A stretch of 64,000 nt of DNA from positions 85,941,410-86,005,409 of the forward strand of contig NC_089587.1 of the NCBI RefSeq assembly GCF_019320115.1, written 5' to 3'. Made by a program: the position numbers and the translations under genes. Shown here piece after piece: positions 12,462 through 24,499 of the stretch. Source of the DNA: Miscanthus floridulus. Its lineage: Eukaryota > Streptophyta > Magnoliopsida > Poales > Poaceae. Within the stretch, counting starts at the first letter, position 1, and each line of letters opens with the position of its first letter. The notes beneath the pieces were generated by a model. The model had not been told where the DNA came from. It made no database searches and worked only from the letters and a program-made list of their open reading frames with translations.

Positions 12462-13084
12462 GACTGTGCTCCAAAACACCTAGGTCTACGACCCTAAACT
12501 CGCCCCATCAGGATCTATGAGCTCTGACTCACCCGATCCCAAACTAACTAAATTAACTACCTCAGTTGTGCGTGCCACACCGAGGCCAGGATCCATGACT
12601 CTGTCTCACCCGATCCCATGGTGCGCACCGATGCTAGGATCCACAAGCTCTATCTCATCTAATCCCTAAAAAACTAACTGCCTCACCCAATCCCATGGTG
12701 CGCATAGACACCAGGATCCACGAGCTCCATCTCATCTGATCCCTAAAAAACAACTAACCACCTCGGCTGCACAATGATGTCTTGGTTAAACAACTCCATC
12801 TCGACTGAAAAACACGCGCACACGCCCGCTAACAAACACCCCTAGATGGTTCTGCTCGAACCACCCATGGGCTCGGGGGCTACACCTGCAGGTGCGCTCA
12901 CACGCATCCACCGACGAAACAAAAACATCCCCTGCTGACAACACGGAAAATCCCCTAGACGGTTCTGCCTGAACCGCTCGGGGGCTCAGGGGCTACACCC
13001 ACAGGTGTACTCGTGCGTACCCGTCGTTGAGACAAAAATCCCCCATATGATTCTGCCCGAATCGCCCTGGGGCTCGAGGGCTCC
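12462..13084 (+). repeat. Element D 3' internal region with degenerate repeats
   Basis: Noncoding. Two repeat themes are visible. About 100-bp units with AGGATCCA and CACCCGATCCCA lie at about 12505-12770. Units of about 90-115 bp start near 12839, 12953 and 13041 with CCCCTAGATGGTTCTG-like sequence, each carrying a GGGGCT block like the polypurine tract. The last block directly precedes the 3' LTR and is the likely functional tract. Confidence 0.5.
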
Positions 13085-14333
13085 TATTGGGTTTATAAAC
13101 CTAGGGTCCCTCATAGACCGGCTTCCTCACAAAGGCTCGACCCAAGCAGACAACATGCAACTCTTGGGCTAGCCCAAGAGTCTAAAATAATAGGTTAGAA
13201 GGGCAGTCTAGTCATCAACCGGAAGGTCTAGCCAGGGAAGAACAGCGCCCACTTGTCGACTCCAGCCCACCTCTCCGACCAGAGTGCTCACTTCGGTCTC
13301 CAGCCGCCTCTGGACGGTCTCTCCGACCAGAAGGCCTGGCAAAGCACTACCTTCAACTCTGACCCCACGTCTCCGACCAGGGTATTCAAAGACCCTGCTC
13401 ACTACTCTTCTCCAACTAGCGCAACCAGAGCCAACTGGGACCAACCGACCGGGGACGCCCGCCCGAAAAGGACTAGGGGACGAATGGAGAAAGCAAGGCA
13501 ATGCGCTCAAGTCAAACCATTATACCAGGAACCGTACCCTATCACCTATAGGAATAGTACTCTACAACCGCCCTGACATAAACAATATTATAGGTGCCGA
13601 CATTTTCCTCTATAGTAATGTGGGCGTCGTTAACTCCCATACGGTAAGGCCCCCACATGCCTCTGGGCATCGATAGTGTTGTGGGCGCTGGGATTTACCA
13701 TACCGAGTGAACATGGTGAAACTCCGCACAGCCTCTGGGCATCAATAGTATATGTAGGTGCTGACATCTGCCATACCCAAAACAAGATGACGTAACCTCC
13801 CACATACAAACGACATCCAACAGTGTTGTGGGTGCCTACCATCCTCCTATACCTGCCGACGTGGGCAACAAGACTTAGAAGCATATGAACTCTCTCCCTC
13901 TCACTTGTAAGGCCATCCCCTTCATCTATAAAAGGGGATGTGCTCTCTTCCCAACACTCAGTGGATTCAAGTTCATATAGATTAATCTAGATTGATCAAG
14001 TTCACTAGCTCACAACCATAGAACCGCCAGGTTTGGACCTCAAGCACACGCTTGAACACTTAGCTCATAGAGGAGCTCCTGTCGCTCTCGGCCCTTCTGA
14101 CTAGAGCCGATCGGACCTCTCTACACCCCATCTTTCTCCTTCTCGTTTGTAACCCCACTGCAAACTTCGAGCACCTGGGCTCAGGAATAAAGTCACCAAT
14201 CAACTCAAATTGGACATAGGGCATGTTGCCTGAACTAGTATAAACCCTGTGTCATTGAGTGCTAGGCCACCTCCGATCACAATGTACGACAAAACTATAA
14301 ATATTTACTTGTTGGTCACTTTCTGCACCGACA
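13085..14333 (+). repeat. Element D 3' LTR
   Basis: 1,249 bp. It begins TATTGGG (the TG start changed to TA) and ends ACCGACA, with TATAAAA at 13927-13933. It is colinear with 9060-10311 over its whole length with many substitutions. Confidence 0.85.
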
Positions 14334-14725
14334 GTAACCTTGTTAGTCACATTGCTTAGTTTGTGTAGCTAAGAAATTTACGCTCTATAATTTGGCTTGT
14401 GTAGCCTTGTTATTGAGCGTTGCTAGTGAGCTTAGGTGGCTTTGTGCTTTTGCTTACTAGCATGTGTAGGAGCTCCCTCGTTGCTTGAAGTACTAGTGGC
14501 ATAGGTTTGTGTGACCTTGCTTCTAGAATTGGTTTGGTGAGCTCTAGCTAGCCTGGCACCTTTGTTGCCTAATTAAGATCTTTATAAGGTGCTTGTGAAC
14601 TTCGATAGAGGGGTGTAGTCTTGGCCAGACCGATTGTTTTAATTCCGTATTTGTTTCGGTTAGCCGGCGTGATTAAATTTAGAAAGGACTATTCACCCCC
14701 TCTAGTCTGCCATCTCAAGCCTACA
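14334..14725 (+). repeat. Element A 5' LTR, terminal fragment
   Basis: Continues the A LTR after element D; the first five bases, GTAAC, are D's right target-site copy. It matches 49822-50212 and ends CTACA just before the primer site. Confidence 0.85.
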
Positions 14726-14727
14726 CG

Positions 14728-14740
14728 TGGTATCAAAGAT
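14728..14740 (+). other. Element A primer-binding site
   Basis: TGGTATCAAAGAT two bases after the LTR end. It is close to the usual TGGTATCAGAGC complementary to the 3' end of initiator Met-tRNA, the common primer of copia elements. Confidence 0.75.
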
Positions 14741-14775
14741 AGGTCTCTTATTTATGGTCTTCACCGACCTGAGAG

Positions 14776-16690
14776 GATGATGACTTATGGGCTAGATGTT
14801 GACTGTCCACACATTTTTTATGGCACACACTTTGCATGGTGGAAAAATGGGATGATATGCAATTTCAAGTTTATTTGCCCTCAAATGTGATGGATGGAGA
14901 TGTAGACTTTTCTCATGTGTTGGATGAAAATAATCTAACTCAAGCACAAGAGAAATGCCTAGATCTCGACACCCAAGCTATTGACATCATGTATAGATCT
15001 TTGGATGATAGCATATTTGGAGAGATCATTGACATGAAGACCGCCCATGAGATTTGGAGTTATCTCAATGAGAAATATGGGATGGTCTCCGATGATGATG
15101 ATGATGAGCCCAAGAAGGAGGCACATGAGGATGTTGAGCATTACCACAACTTGGTGATTATGGAAGATTGCTCCACCTCATGGTCAAGTGATCATGATGA
15201 TCATACTACCACAAGATCACTTGACAAGGTTGATGATGATGCCATAAGTGTTGCACATGAAGATTCTACCTTAAGCACACTTGGTAGTGATCTTGATGAT
15301 GTTGGTTCATGCTCAAGCCATGATTGTGATGCTACTACAAGCTTTTCAACTACATCACATTGCTTCATGTAATCATGTCACAAGGTGACACCAAGGTATC
15401 AAATGATAATGTGGTTGATCTTGTTGATTCATAAGATGAGCTTGTGAGTAGATTTGCTAGCATAACCATGTCTTTAGAAAATGAGAAAGCTAAAACAATG
15501 AAATTGGAAAATGAAAACTCATTTCTAAAGAACTCTTGTGAAGAACATAAGAAATTACTTGGTATTCTTAAATCTTCACATTGTGAGCTAAAATTGAATC
15601 ATGAGACACTACTTACATCTCATGAAGAATTATTAGAACAACATGCTTCACTCATTAAAGTGTTTACAAAGAAGCTTAAAATTAATGAGAGCTTATCACA
15701 TGGATCAAATGATAAATTGCAAAATGTTGCTAACCCTTGTGATGTAGGCAAGAAGCATGTATCCACCTCTTGTGATGATTTATTAGATATGCCATGCTCT
15801 TCACATATAGATGCTTGTTCTACTTCTATGTCTTGTGAGACTAACCTTTTGAAGGAGAACAATGAGCTCAAAAATAAAGTGAAGAATTTGAGCAATAAGT
15901 TAGAGAGGTGCTACAACATCAAAGTCACCTTTGAGCATATGATGAAGAATCAAAGAAGCTATGGTGACTAAGAGTGGTATTGGTTTCAACAAGAGCAACA
16001 TCGAAGGAAAGAGATGGGGAAAGAAAAGATACGAAAGAGAGATGAAGAAGCAAGAAAAAGAGAAGCTATCTCATTTCATGTGCTACCGGTGCCATGAAGT
16101 GGGACATCTTACAAATGCTTGCCCCAACATAGAAAAGCTCAAGTTGAAGAAAGAGGAAGAGAGGCTCAAGCATGTCAAGTGCTTCAAGTGCCTGCACTTG
16201 GGGTCATTTCACCTCAATATGTCCCAACCAAGCAATTGGTGAAGCAATAAGAAGAGCCTCAACCAAAGCCACAAGTTAAGCAAGAAATCAAGCCCCAAGT
16301 TCAAATTCAAGTCAATCATGAAAATGGTGGTGACATAGGGAAGAAGATGAAGAAGATAAGAAGAGGAGGAAAAGCAAGGCATCCAATGCTTATTCAAGAT
16401 GCCAAGATGATGAGCAAAGATCAAGAGAAGAGAGATTTGGCTCACATCAAGTGCTATACATGTGAAGATATGGGACACTTTGCCTCGAGGTGTCCGACCA
16501 AGCTTGAGAAGAAGATTCAAGCAAAATTGAAGAGGCAAGGCAATGAGAAGCAACACATGAGCAAGGAAGAGAAGGCTCAATAAAAAAAAGTGCTACTCAT
16601 GCTGGGAAAGGGGACACATGGCTCATTCATGTCCCCTAGGTAAAAATTCTAAGCCTATTTCAATTGATGATCATGATGCACTTAGAAAGG
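14776..16690 (+). pseudogene. Element A gag with coiled coil and four CCHC zinc knuckles
   Basis: SIRE-type gag. The N-terminal core has FYGTHFAWWKNGM near 14815 and AHEIWSYLNEKYG near 15045. An acidic, serine-rich linker follows (about 15085-15370), then a long helical, coiled-coil-like region rich in Leu, Lys and Glu (15444-15970, with EELLEQHASLIKVF). Zinc knuckles: CYRCHEVGHLTNAC near 16080, a frame-broken one near 16180, CYTCEDMGHFASRC near 16452 and CYSCWERGHMAHSC near 16591. At least four frameshifts or stops separate the pieces. The residues up to about 16800 resemble the end of SIRE gag. No protease or pol follows where it should. Confidence 0.8.
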
Positions 16691-18069
16691 ATGGAAATGG
16701 TACCTCATTGGTTGTCAATTGCAAAATATCCTACTATTCATACTAAGGCTATGCCTAAGTATGTTGCACCTAACTTGAGAGGAACCCAAACTAGTTTGGG
16801 TACCATCAAAAAGTAGGATAAATGATTGTATGTACCATGGCATTGGAGGCTTGATTCAATTGATCTCACATTAGTTCATCACATATTGAGTCAAGTTATG
16901 AAGCTTAGTGCACATCCAAACTCAATGCCAAGTGAAAATTGAGTGAAGTCTAAGTGCTATTAACATACAAGTGTCATATTCAAGTTGTGGTGATTAATTG
17001 GATTATTTGATGGCTTGTAAAAAATATTTGAGTTGAAGCTTGCTAGTGGATGATCATGATCTAACCAAGGTATATCTCTTGTTGATCATTTCATTTGGGT
17101 GCATATCAGTTGATTGAATTGGATAAATATACAATGTTGCTTGTTATGAGATGTTTGAATGGATAAACAGCTTAGTAATCAAGTTTGGATTGATTTAGTG
17201 TTGGATAAATTCATGAGATGACACTTAGTGTGGATTGAATGGATATATGTCTTGTGGAAGTATTCAAACAAGTTAGTTTCAAGTTTGATTCATATTTGAT
17301 GAAGTATAGCTCAATAGTTGAAATCTGTCCTATATTGCAAAATCTGAGCTAGCTATGATCTTAGCCATTTTTGAGTGATCAAAACTTATTGGATTGACAT
17401 AAAAATTGGTGTACATTCTCTAGACTTATGGTATAAGATTTTGTACAAATTTTATGAGAATTGGATAAGAGATGCTTTGATTTTAGAGTGGATCTTGTCA
17501 GCTATAGTGCAGCAGTTTTTAGCATATAACAGTGATGAAAGAATTTAAATCTGGTAGCAATATAGAAGTCAAATGAAGCTTAAATTTGTACAGCTGCTAG
17601 ATAACTTAGCTGAAGCACATCTACACCAAATTTCATGATATTTAGATTTGTACTTTGGGAGAATATGCATTTTTCTTTGAAGAGTACAGAATCTTCCAGA
17701 AAAATGACAATTATTGGATTTATTTGGAGTCACTTTGATTGAAAGATCCTCAAGTTGAAACATGTTTATAAGTAATTGATGCACCTAAGTTTGGTTTTGA
17801 GATGATCTAGAAGCATGACAAGCAAAGAGTACAAGGACTATTTGATTGTGGAGTGTACTTTGCACACATTCGATACTCAAATTGGAAGATCAAGATCAAA
17901 ACTTAAGATGAAGATGAAGTTTAAGTTATAGTGACTATTGGAAATCATTTGGTAGAAAAAAAATAACTTAAACAAGTAGAAAGAAAAGGACTTAAAGAAG
18001 GAGTCAATGTTACTCATCAAGTTAATTCCATCACTTGGATCAATCAATCAAGTTATTTCAAGTGAGTAT
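16691..18069 (+). other. Element A internal noncoding region, left part
   Basis: AT-rich, with stops in all frames and no RT, integrase or RNase H motif. The first 100 bases may be the decayed C-terminus of gag. The last five bases (AGTAT, 18065-18069) are the left target-site copy of element 2. Confidence 0.6.
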
Positions 18070-21000
18070 TGTGGCAGAACTGCCCGAAATAACACGTTTA
18101 CGGAGGTGCTCATCTTCCACCAGACACTAAGCACCCTGAAAGCAAGCTACAACGGAGGGTATCCATCAGGCACACCCCAGGGAGAACCCGAAAGATCCAC
18201 ATTTTTCCCAAGGATCCAAAAATGAGAACGAGTTACAATACTGGTCTATTTCATACATTAGAGTTTCATAAAAATTACATTATTACATTACCAAATGTCA
18301 GAGTGCAGAATAATAAACAACGGAATTTAAAATAAACATCTAGCGATAAGAACAAGGATCCGTCTGTGCCTACCAGAAGAATCCTCTACACAATGGTACT
18401 TCTCATGCATTACCTACAACAGGGGTAAATGAACCCTAAGTACACAGTGTACTCGTAAGACTTATCCGACTAGTGGGAATAATTTCCCGACTCCAAGGAA
18501 TATGATAAGCTTTATGGTTTACTGGTTTCTTTTGGCAGAAAGCAATACTAATAGTGAGTCCTTATTTATGTTATTATTATCAGGCATATTAAGTTATTAT
18601 CTATCCAGTCTATATAAGCACATGTTCTACTTTCAAGCAAGAGTTGAGCAATCAGTTCCATTTCATCACCTTCCATCTTTAGTTCTTACTATGATGCTAG
18701 AGTTAAGACAAGCCATACCGACTCGGCGGCTGATTACATGAATCAATGTCCCCTAGCTGGGTGCCCTAAAAACACATGCCCCGCTTGTACCCTAGGCACA
18801 AGCAGAACTAACCCATCACCCTCCTATTCTAGGGTGTCTAGGTCCTCGTCCAAACTTAGACTCCAAGCCCCCACTCCTGAGTCCTAGACTCAGTGCGGTG
18901 CAAGGACCTTCACCATCCCCAGCCTACAATCAGTCGGTCCAGGAAAGAGCCTAGATCCACGACAAGAGAGCAACAAGTCTTACCTATGCCCATATCCAAG
19001 TATGTGCTCAGGGACAATAGATCTAGTTACTTGCCTAGCATCCAGTTGCAATGACCGGTCCTTAATCGACATATACAGGGAAAAAGTGTAATCGAGCTAT
19101 GACCTATTGGCCACAGGACACAACCCTTTACACCCACCAGTACCCAAACCATATCCCTGCCCGGTCACCATTTTTCTTTCCACCAATTTATCATGAGTGA
19201 TCATATTTATCACCTATTTGCGATTAACGGTAGGTTACTCACGCTACCGATATCCTGAGCATAGCAACTACTCGACCTATACTAGTAGGACTCATGGATA
19301 GATATATTTATACATGTAGTTTCCATAAAATGCCTATAACATAAATGCAATATATATATATATATATACTAGTGATATATATATACTAGTGATATTCCGA
19401 CTAGTGGGAATATCCTTGACTAGTGGGAATATATATCTATATCTATATATATATTCAGTGATTCATAAAATAGGGGTTATGCACTAGGGCTTGCCTTGGG
19501 CAGGCGACTAGGTCAAGTAAGGTCAGCACCAAAAGGCTCTGGGGCTCCCCCCTACACTGAGGATCTCCTCCTCAGTACTCCTTAATGACTTCCTCGTACT
19601 CCTGTTCATCGATGAGCATGAACTCTACCAACTCGTGATCTACATGCATGAAATGATGATGCAATACTTAGTAATATAGCAACAGCAACTCCTAAAATAA
19701 AAGTACATCTGTCTAACTACTAAGCTAGTGCTACTCGACTAAGGTACTAAGTTATCTATTGTTACCAATAACAATTATGAAGTATGGCATACATTATTAT
19801 AGCAACTACAGGTATTCTTACTCCTAATGCTGATTTACGCTATATATGATAAAGCAAGGATAATAGCTACTCTATTTATCAACCTACTCTAGGGTTACAA
19901 AATTTATAGCAAGTATATAATAATCTAGTGAGCCTACTGTAAAATTTTCATAGCTATAGCTATCACCAATTTACCACAAAAATTCCTACAATTATTAATC
20001 TACATAATACTAAGCTCTCTAGTTTGAATTTATGAACCTACCATTGTCATAGCTAACTATAATCTAACTACACTAACAGGTGGATGGTATTTTTATGAAC
20101 CTAACAAAATTGGTTTCACTATTTTTGGACAACTACACAATTTACTATAATTTATCAAAGTTTAGCTAGAAATTATATTGAATAAACGTTTGTAATTCAC
20201 TGGAGAATTGAAAATGAATTCTACCGCGTGGCTCAGCTCGCGACACGGCTCGACCCACCATAGCGACTCACGAGCATGCATGGTGCGGCCCACACGGCTG
20301 GCTAGTGCCCGCGACAGTGGCCCAGCGCGGGAAGACCCACGCGTGGCTGCCGTTTATGCAAACAAGTCCCCGTTCTTTCTCCTATTCGCTAAGTTAACCC
20401 GAGCACTATTTGAATGAGTCACTGACTTTGCATCTAGGACCCTACTTCTATTCAAATTCATCCTTTACAAAGTCCCTGGCTAGACGAACAGGGGCCGCGG
20501 CCTCACCGGCCAAATGCTGGCGAGCATAGACCTCTCTGGCACCCACCAGCACCCCATGAGCCTCTACATGCCATGCGCAACAGATTGAGGTAATCAACGC
20601 CAAGAATGGCGCATCACACAGGTGGGCCACGCGCCGTAGCGGGGTCTGGCCGGGCAACCTGATGCCAGCAAACTCACCTAACACCATGCCTCTACCGCTA
20701 CCCGATAACCATATATAGGCTAAGAGTAACCACCTTAAAGCCCTAATTGAATCACTATCGCGCCCAACCGAGCTGGCCATAGGAACGACATCTAAGCCAG
20801 CTCACCGGTGTTCGCCAACAATGCCTCCAGGTGACCTAGCCACTAATTGGCTCAACCGCATATCCTAGGAGCAAGAGGGCCTCACCAGATATGTGACGAA
20901 TGGGCTAAGCGAAGTCGCGAGGAATGGCAATGGGCTGGCCACTGTGCGTGAGGTTGCTCCGATTCATACCAGGCCACGGTGAAGGCATTCCCGGACACCC

Positions 21001-22532
21001 CTGCTACTCTGTTGGTGGAGCCACTACATAGGGTGAGGCAAATGAGTCAAGGAGAGGCAACAACCCTGCTCGAATGAGACACAAGAGCAAGGAGCATTGC
21101 CCTAGCCGAGCACTCACCTCGCCGGGCATGGCAGACCGCCGAGGGAAAAAATTCTCCCCATTACCTCACCATAGGAAAGAAGCCCATCGAGATGACTCCA
21201 ATCGGAAGCTAACTACTCTAGCTATTTGGGAGCACGGTGAATTGGAAAGGGATGGACTACACACGGCCAATTTGGGGGGCGACGACGTTCGGCTTAACGG
21301 TGTCGACGGCGACGGCGAAAGCTTAAATTAGCGCCCAACATCATACTACCACCCAGGGCAAGTTAGGCACGACACTGTACCCCCACTCGTCCTCCAAACG
21401 TGGGCAAATGCAAGAGGGAACTGGCTCAATGAGTTAGGCCTTGGCGTGGCGCGGCTGGCCGGTGACCCTCCAGACGGTGCGATGGGAAAACATGGCATGT
21501 CCACATGCACAACCATGAAGACAAGGGCCGGTAGGGAAAACCCTTGCGCGTGCAGCCACAACGCCAATAGGAGCAGTAGCTATGCAGGCGGTGTGCATGA
21601 ACGCACTTGGGCAGGCGGCGACATCGGTTCGGACGAGCAGAACACGCAGGTAGACACGACGACAGGCAGTGACGCAGGCGGACATGATGGAGGAGGCAGA
21701 GCATCCAGGCCTGCTGGACCCCAGTGCGCACATGTGTATGCAAGTCACGAGCCAAGTGTGCAACAGCGGTGTGGACCGGGCAATAGTGATGGTCGAGCGG
21801 CTAGCACGCGGCGATGATGGGCGGGCAGCGCGACTGGGCACGTGCGGCGTGCGCGAGCTGCGCCAGAGCGTGGTGGCAAGAAGCCATGGCTAGTAGAGTA
21901 GGGGCCATGCACATGGTGTGCTTGCATAAGCGCGGTAGTGCTAGGCCGAACAGAGGCGGTGACCGCGCCCAGAGGTGGAAAACATGCCGTGCACGATTTT
22001 TAAAGTTGCTACAACAACCAATTCGATGATCCGAAAGCCAAACCAGTCATTCTATCCCCAAGAGGGTACACAGGGCTATCAAACTAAGCCAAAACATCTT
22101 GCCACTGCTTAGCCTGATCACCCTACAAAAATTGTCGAACATGGCTTCGTCAGCCCATTTTCAGACTTACGCTGAAATAACTAAACTTCAAATGGTTTCG
22201 CGTCACATTCCTTTTCCAAGCTACTTGATACACTAGCTAGCGAACCCCATCCCCGACCGCACATATTTTATCATCACCTATGAAGTTCAGTACTATGAAC
22301 TTTATCAAAGTTTCACATAAGCATTCTATAGCATTTTTGTTCGATTAAAATTCACTTAGAACCCTAATGTTATAAAGCGACATGAAATGTAGCATTTGTT
22401 TCGTGTTGCCGATGAACTGTTTCAAGTTATGTACATTATGTTACACCCTATATTACACACATTCACACACCATTATGATGCTCATGCAGTGTTTTAGCAA
22501 AACTAGTACAATGTAACACCGAGGGTGTTACA
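18070..22532 (-). repeat. Element 2 3' LTR
   Basis: 4,463 bp; read on the minus strand it starts TGTAACACC and ends GTTCTGCCACA. It is about 62 bp longer than its partner, mainly from an (AT)n and ACTAGT-containing expansion at about 19351-19450. It has a GC-rich block at about 20210-21970 with AT-rich flanks. No protein is recognisable in the chance open frames. Confidence 0.92.
19351..19452. repeat. AT-rich simple repeat with ACTAGT units
   Basis: Alternating AT with two copies of an ACTAGTGATAT unit and two of a GACTAGTGGGAATAT unit. The matching site in the other LTR (28923-28948) has only a short AT run, so this is a local expansion after insertion. Confidence 0.7.
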
Positions 22533-22534
22533 AA

Positions 22535-22549
22535 TCTACCCCCCTAAAA
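22535..22549 (-). other. Element 2 polypurine tract
   Basis: On the minus strand TTTTAGGGGGGTAGA, three bases before the TGTAACACC start of the 3' LTR. Confidence 0.75.
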
Positions 22550-22619
22550 CAAAATCTCGACCTGAGATTTCATGTGCCTAGTGTGAAAAGGAGATAGGAA
22601 ATACATTTTGAATGCAGCA

Positions 22620-23490
22620 ACTAACTATCAAAGCCAGAGAGGAGGTAGGGGGTAATGCTTCAATAGGTAACTCTCTTGTTCCCACATGGCCTCATCCTCT
22701 GAATGGTTTTGTCATTGCACTTTGTAGAACTTTACCACACTGTTCCTGGTCACTCTTTCTTTTTCATCCTAGGATTTTGATAGGGTGCTCAACGTAAGTC
22801 AAATCTAGGCTATAGGGTAAGCCCTTCAATCTCCATAGCTTCATCTAGAACCCATAAACATTTCTTCAATTGTGATACATGGAATACATTGTGTTCCGCA
22901 GATAAAATATCAGGAAGCTATAGACGGTAAGCAACTAGGCTACACTACTTCAAAACTTTGTAAGGACCCACTGTATCGGGGAGCTAGCTTACCATGGATA
23001 CCAAACCGATGCACACCTCTCATAGGAGACACCTTGAGGTACACATAATCCCTAACTTCAAACTCTAAAGGCCTTCTTTGCTTGTCTACATAGGCTTCCT
23101 ATCGGCTCTGAGCTGCCTTCAAATGACTCTGAATAAGAACGACTTGCTCATGAGCCTCCTTGATGAATTCTGGCCCAAAGTATCCATGGTCTCCCACTTC
23201 AACCCAATTAAGTGGCGTCCTGACATTTCTTTCCATACAGAGCTTCAAATGGTGCCATGTGAATGCTCTCTTGGTAGCTATTATTGTAAGAAAATTCAGC
23301 TAACTTCAGGCATCCATCCCACTTCTTAGGAAAAGAAATGGCACAAGCTCTCAACATGTCTTCGAGCACTTGGTTCACCCTTTTAGGTTTGGCCATCAGT
23401 CTAGGGGTGATAGGCTAAACTACGAGGAGACTAGTTCCAAGACACTCCTAGAGTTGCTCCTAGAAGCGAGAGACAAAAATAGATCCCCTA
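22620..23490 (-). pseudogene. Element 2 integrase C-terminal part and chromodomain remnant
   Basis: Minus-strand reading gives the end of the integrase core (RVNQVLEDMLRACA near 23375, then AEFSYNNSYQESIHM near 23280), a segment with a YVYLKVSPM motif near 23050, and a decayed chromodomain-like stretch with TRNSVVKFYKVQ near 22720. Several stops and frame changes occur. The residue where the catalytic Glu is expected reads Lys (PKRVNQ). This matches the element 1 domain order. Confidence 0.7.
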
Positions 23491-23935
23491 TCAGAGATGA
23501 TAGTGAGGGGAACTCCGTGTAGAGTCACAATCTGATCCAAGTACAACTCGACATACTAGTCTAGCAGAATATTTAGAATTCACTAGGAGGAAATGAGCTG
23601 ACTTGGTGAGGCGATCCACAATGACCCAGATAGAGTTATAGCCCTTGGTTGTGCGGGGCAAACCCACCACAAAGTCCATGGAGATATCTTACCACTTCCA
23701 AACAGGAATGGGCAAGGGCTACAAATATCCCTAGGGTGCGCATATGATCTGCTTTAACCCTACCACAAGTGTCGCACTCCACGATGTGTCGGGTGATGTC
23801 CTGCTTCATGTTGGACCACCAGTACGAGTGGCGTAGATCATGATACATCTTGTTGCTGCCAGGATGAATAGACAACTTTGAATGATGGGCTTCGCTCAAA
23901 ATCTTCCTTCTCAGCTCCTCACTGAATGGAACCAC
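23491..23935 (-). pseudogene. Element 2 integrase N-terminal and core part
   Basis: Zinc-binding region with AHHSKLSIHPGSNKMYHDL near 23885 and CDTCGRVKADH near 23770, then the core start [16 protein letters not shown] at about 23680 and [14 protein letters not shown] frameshift near 23700 separates the two pieces, and frame is lost again after 23560. No intact DDE triad can be read. Confidence 0.8.
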
Positions 23936-23998
23936 CTAGCCTATCCTTATATCTTACTACACCTATGCTCATCAATACTAAAGTGAGGGCCACACCCT

Positions 23999-24499
23999 TC
24001 AGCAATCAATTTTCTGATGTGGGGAATTTCTTCGGTGTCTTCCCTTTGCTCTTGAATAATCTAGCTCCAGCAATTCTGAGGTCAATGCAATGTGAGCCAA
24101 CACCTCTATGTGGTTGAGAGACAAAGATGTTTCCTCAACCTGGTGTGACTTTTGGCTCAAAGCATCAGCCACTACATTGGCCTTTCTTGGGTGATAATGA
24201 ACTTCCAAGTTATAATCATTTATCAATTCTAACCATCTCCTTTGCCTCATATTCAGTTCAGACTAAGTGAAAATATACTTGAGGCTCTTGTGATCTATAA
24301 AAATATGCACTTTGTTGCCCAACAGATAGTGCCTCCAAATCTTCAGAGCATGGACCACAACAGCTAGCTCTAAGTCATAAGTGGGGTAATTCACCTCGTG
24401 CTTTTTTAGTTGGCGCGAAGCATAAGCTATCACACGCCCATCTTGCATAAGCACACACCCCAGCCCTGTCTTCGAGGCATCACAATGTACATCAAAGGG
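23999..24499 (-). pseudogene. Element 2 RNase H
   Basis: Minus-strand pieces read [45 protein letters not shown], then after a stop near 24262 [19 protein letters not shown] and [11 protein letters not shown], in the same order as element 1. The fragment at 24455-24499 linking it to the RT contains a stop where the first catalytic Asp region should be. Confidence 0.8.

Larger units (their letters stand above)
9060..14333 (+). mobile_element. Element D: non-autonomous Ty3/gypsy-type element (gag only)
   Basis: A 5,274-bp element with two LTRs of about 1.25 kb (9060-10311 and 13085-14333) that start TGTTGGG (TATTGGG in the right copy) and end ACCGACA. It is flanked by GTAAT (9055-9059) and GTAAC (14334-14338), a 5-bp duplication with one transition; the uninterrupted target is visible at about 49822 in the other copy of the host LTR. 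The internal region carries a broken gag and no pol. The primer-site context and gag type point to the Tat/Retand side of gypsy, which is an inference. Confidence 0.85.

Noticed and set aside
20208..22029. Multiple overlapping open frames in the element 2 LTR (also at 29674-31555)
   Set aside because: Present in different, shifted forms in the two LTR copies and on both strands; no conserved frame.
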